Below are positions 5,832-7,259 of a stretch of DNA of 7,259 nt, one piece after another. The stretch covers positions 1 through 7,259 of the forward strand of contig CANRKN010000102.1 in NCBI GenBank assembly GCA_947631215.1. Reading direction: 5' to 3'. The position numbers and the translations under genes were made by a program. The DNA is from an uncultured Oscillospiraceae bacterium (GTDB taxonomy: Bacteria; Bacillota_A; Clostridia; Oscillospirales; Oscillospiraceae). How positions within the stretch are numbered: position 1 is the first letter of the stretch; each line of letters begins with the position of its first letter. Below the pieces are notes generated by a model. It had not been told where the DNA came from. It worked only from the letters and a program-made list of their open reading frames with translations, and did no database searches.

Positions 5832-6992
5832 ATGAACCAAGCAACAAGAAAGACCGGACGGCTGCGCGCCTTCGTCCGAAACGACCACCGCTATGTCTTC
5901 CTGGGGGGCAGCCTGCTGGCGCTGGTGTGCCTGGCGCTCATCTCCGCCGCCCCGTCGGAGCACAGCTTTCTGGGGACGGACAACTTCATCTGCGGCCTTT
6001 TGACGGGCATTTGCTGCGTCTTTCTGGCCACCGCGGCCCTGGCCCTTATCGTGAAGCTGACCCACTGGAAGACATACGGCGGCACCTTCCTGAAAAAGCC
6101 CGGACCGGTCCGGGCCGCCCGGATATATTCCTATGTGCTGGCGGCGGTCTTTGCCCTGCTGGCCGCGGACCGGCTCGCCGTCAAGCTGGCTGACACCGTC
6201 CGCATGTGCGCCGCCATGGACAGCAACCCGCCGGAATTCTTCCTGTCCATGTTCTACATGACCTCCAAATCCCTGGGCACCATCGCCTACGGCGTCAAGA
6301 CCACCGTGTTCCTGGCCCTGGCCGGCACCGCCATCGCCTTCGTGCTGGGCATCCTGATGGCCTTCTTCCGCATCCAGACCCCGGACAAGCGGGACAATGA
6401 CTTTGTGAAATTCGTCAAGTCCGCGGCCCGGACCTTCGCCTCCTTCTATATCACCGTCATCCGGGGCACCCCCATGATGGTCCAGGCCCTCATCATCTTC
6501 TTCGCCGGCTTCAACGTCTTCACCCACTTCACCGACCTGTCCGTGGCGGAGATCAACCAGATCTGGTCCACCAGCACCGCCGGCCTCATCACCATCTCCC
6601 TGAACTCCACCGCCTATCTGGCGGAGGTGCTGCGGGGCGGCATGGAATCCGTGGACGCGGGCCAGACCGAGGCCGCCCGCTCCCTGGGCATGACCGGCTG
6701 GCAGGCCATGCTGAAGGTGGTCTTCCCCCAGGCGGTGAAAAACTCCATCCCTGCCATCGGCAACGAGTTCATCATCAACATCAAGGACTCCTCCGTGCTG
6801 TCCGTCATCGGCTGCATGGACCTGATGTTCGCCACCAAGAGCGTCAGCGGCATCTATTACCGGCAGCTGGAGATCTACTGCATGGCTGCTATCCTGTATC
6901 TTATCCTGACATATCTCAGCTCCCTGCTGCTGCGATATCTGTCCCGCAAGCTGGATATGCCCAACACCCGGGGCATCCCCAGCTCCAATTGA
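5832..6992 (+). CDS. amino-acid ABC transporter permease (HisM/GlnP type) with extended N-terminus
   Basis: An inner-membrane permease of 386 residues from the ATG at 5832, which follows GGAGG (5819-5823) by eight bases; an in-frame TTG at 5817 overlaps the ribosome site and is unlikely. The transport domain starts near residue 145 (SLGTIAYGVKTTVFLALAG). It includes YITVIRGTPMMVQAL (207-220) and the EAA loop that docks on the ATPase (EAARSLGMTGWQAM from 280), ending with PAIGNEFIINIKDSSVLSVIG. Residues 1-125 are an extra region with about three hydrophobic segments (21-40, 52-75, 98-118) that ordinary permeases of about 220 residues lack. Gene order and the riboswitch point to lysine import. 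The ATPase gene begins 10 bases downstream. Confidence 0.92.
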   Translation: MNQATRKTGRLRAFVRNDHRYVFLGGSLLALVCLALISAAPSEHSFLGTDNFICGLLTGICCVFLATAALALIVKLTHWKTYGGTFLKKPGPVRAARIYSYVLAAVFALLAADRLAVKLADTVRMCAAMDSNPPEFFLSMFYMTSKSLGTIAYGVKTTVFLALAGTAIAFVLGILMAFFRIQTPDKRDNDFVKFVKSAARTFASFYITVIRGTPMMVQALIIFFAGFNVFTHFTDLSVAEINQIWSTSTAGLITISLNSTAYLAEVLRGGMESVDAGQTEAARSLGMTGWQAMLKVVFPQAVKNSIPAIGNEFIINIKDSSVLSVIGCMDLMFATKSVSGIYYRQLEIYCMAAILYLILTYLSSLLLRYLSRKLDMPNTRGIPSSN

Positions 6993-7002
6993 GGAGGTCT
7001 CC

Positions 7003-7259
7003 ATGGAACAGATACTGAAGATTGAAAATCTGGAGAAATCCTTTGGGGAGCTACAGGTGCTCAAGGGCATTGACCTGGAGGTGGACCGGGGCGAGGTCGT
7101 CTGCATCATCGGCGCCTCCGGCTCCGGCAAATCCACCCTTCTGCGGTGCATCAACCTGCTGGAGGAGGCCGACTCCGGCCATATCTGGTTCGGCGGCAAG
7201 GACCTGATGGACCTGAGCACCGACATCAACGCCCTGCGTCAGCGCATCGGCATGGTCTT
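7003..7259 (+). CDS. amino-acid ABC transporter ATP-binding protein (partial, 3' end beyond window)
   Basis: The first 85 residues of a polar-amino-acid type ABC ATPase, cut by the window end. The start ATG at 7003 follows AGGAGGT (6992-6998), which overlaps the permease stop codon, so translation is probably coupled. Visible features: LKIENLEKSFGELQVLKGIDL, an intact Walker A GASGSGKST at residues 37-45 (Lys43 binds phosphate) and the RCINLLEEADSG stretch typical of GlnQ/HisP proteins. The sequence stops at RIGMV, just before the Q-loop. It would energise import through the preceding permease; Walker B and signature motifs lie outside the window. Confidence 0.93.
   Translation, partial: MEQILKIENLEKSFGELQVLKGIDLEVDRGEVVCIIGASGSGKSTLLRCINLLEEADSGHIWFGGKDLMDLSTDINALRQRIGMV

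Noticed and set aside
5757..7229. Long minus-strand open frame (490 codons) opposite the permease and ATPase
   Set aside because: Low-complexity Gly/Gln/His/Asp composition and no recognisable domain; the + strand carries clear ABC transporter genes.

Overview
This 7.3 kb window looks like a chromosomal segment of a GC-rich, spore-lineage Firmicute, most likely an Oscillospiraceae-type gut Clostridium (Flavonifractor/Oscillibacter-like). The reasons are strong AGGAGG-type ribosome binding sites, GC-rich third codon positions, a Spo0A C-terminal-domain protein, a fragment of a PdaB-like sporulation deacetylase, and a lysine (L-box) riboswitch that works through a terminator. The genus is an inference from style, not from a marker gene.

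Region 1 (84-3386, + strand) is a compact four-gene operon for hexuronate/pectin-derived sugar catabolism. It holds kduI (5-keto-4-deoxyuronate isomerase), kduD (2-dehydro-3-deoxy-D-gluconate 5-dehydrogenase), a cytoplasmic alpha/beta-hydrolase of the Aes/acetylxylan-esterase type, and a sugar-phosphate isomerase/epimerase-like TIM barrel. Intergenic gaps are 3-12 bases. KduI and KduD turn the unsaturated-uronate product of lyases into 2-keto-3-deoxygluconate; the other two probably remove side groups or handle a related sugar. A perfect 12-bp hairpin (3393-3420) ends the operon and also serves the convergent gene.

Region 2 (3416-4466) holds, on the - strand, a small stand-alone protein resembling the Spo0A DNA-binding domain. 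TGTCG-type direct repeats similar to 0A boxes lie just upstream of it. Divergent from it is the N-terminus of a PdaB-like polysaccharide deacetylase, cut off right after its first catalytic motif. It runs into a lower-GC stretch (4265-4476) that looks like the scar of a lost or decayed mobile element.

Region 3 (4471-7259, + strand) is a polar amino-acid ABC transporter operon: lipoprotein binding protein, permease with an unusual N-terminal membrane extension, and ATPase (cut by the window end). It is preceded by a promoter, a complete lysine riboswitch aptamer (4545-4712, with P1, P2, P3 and the L2-L3 kissing loop all traceable by hand) and an intrinsic terminator (4759-4798). The riboswitch gives the transporter a specific prediction: lysine uptake, shut off by premature termination when lysine is plentiful.
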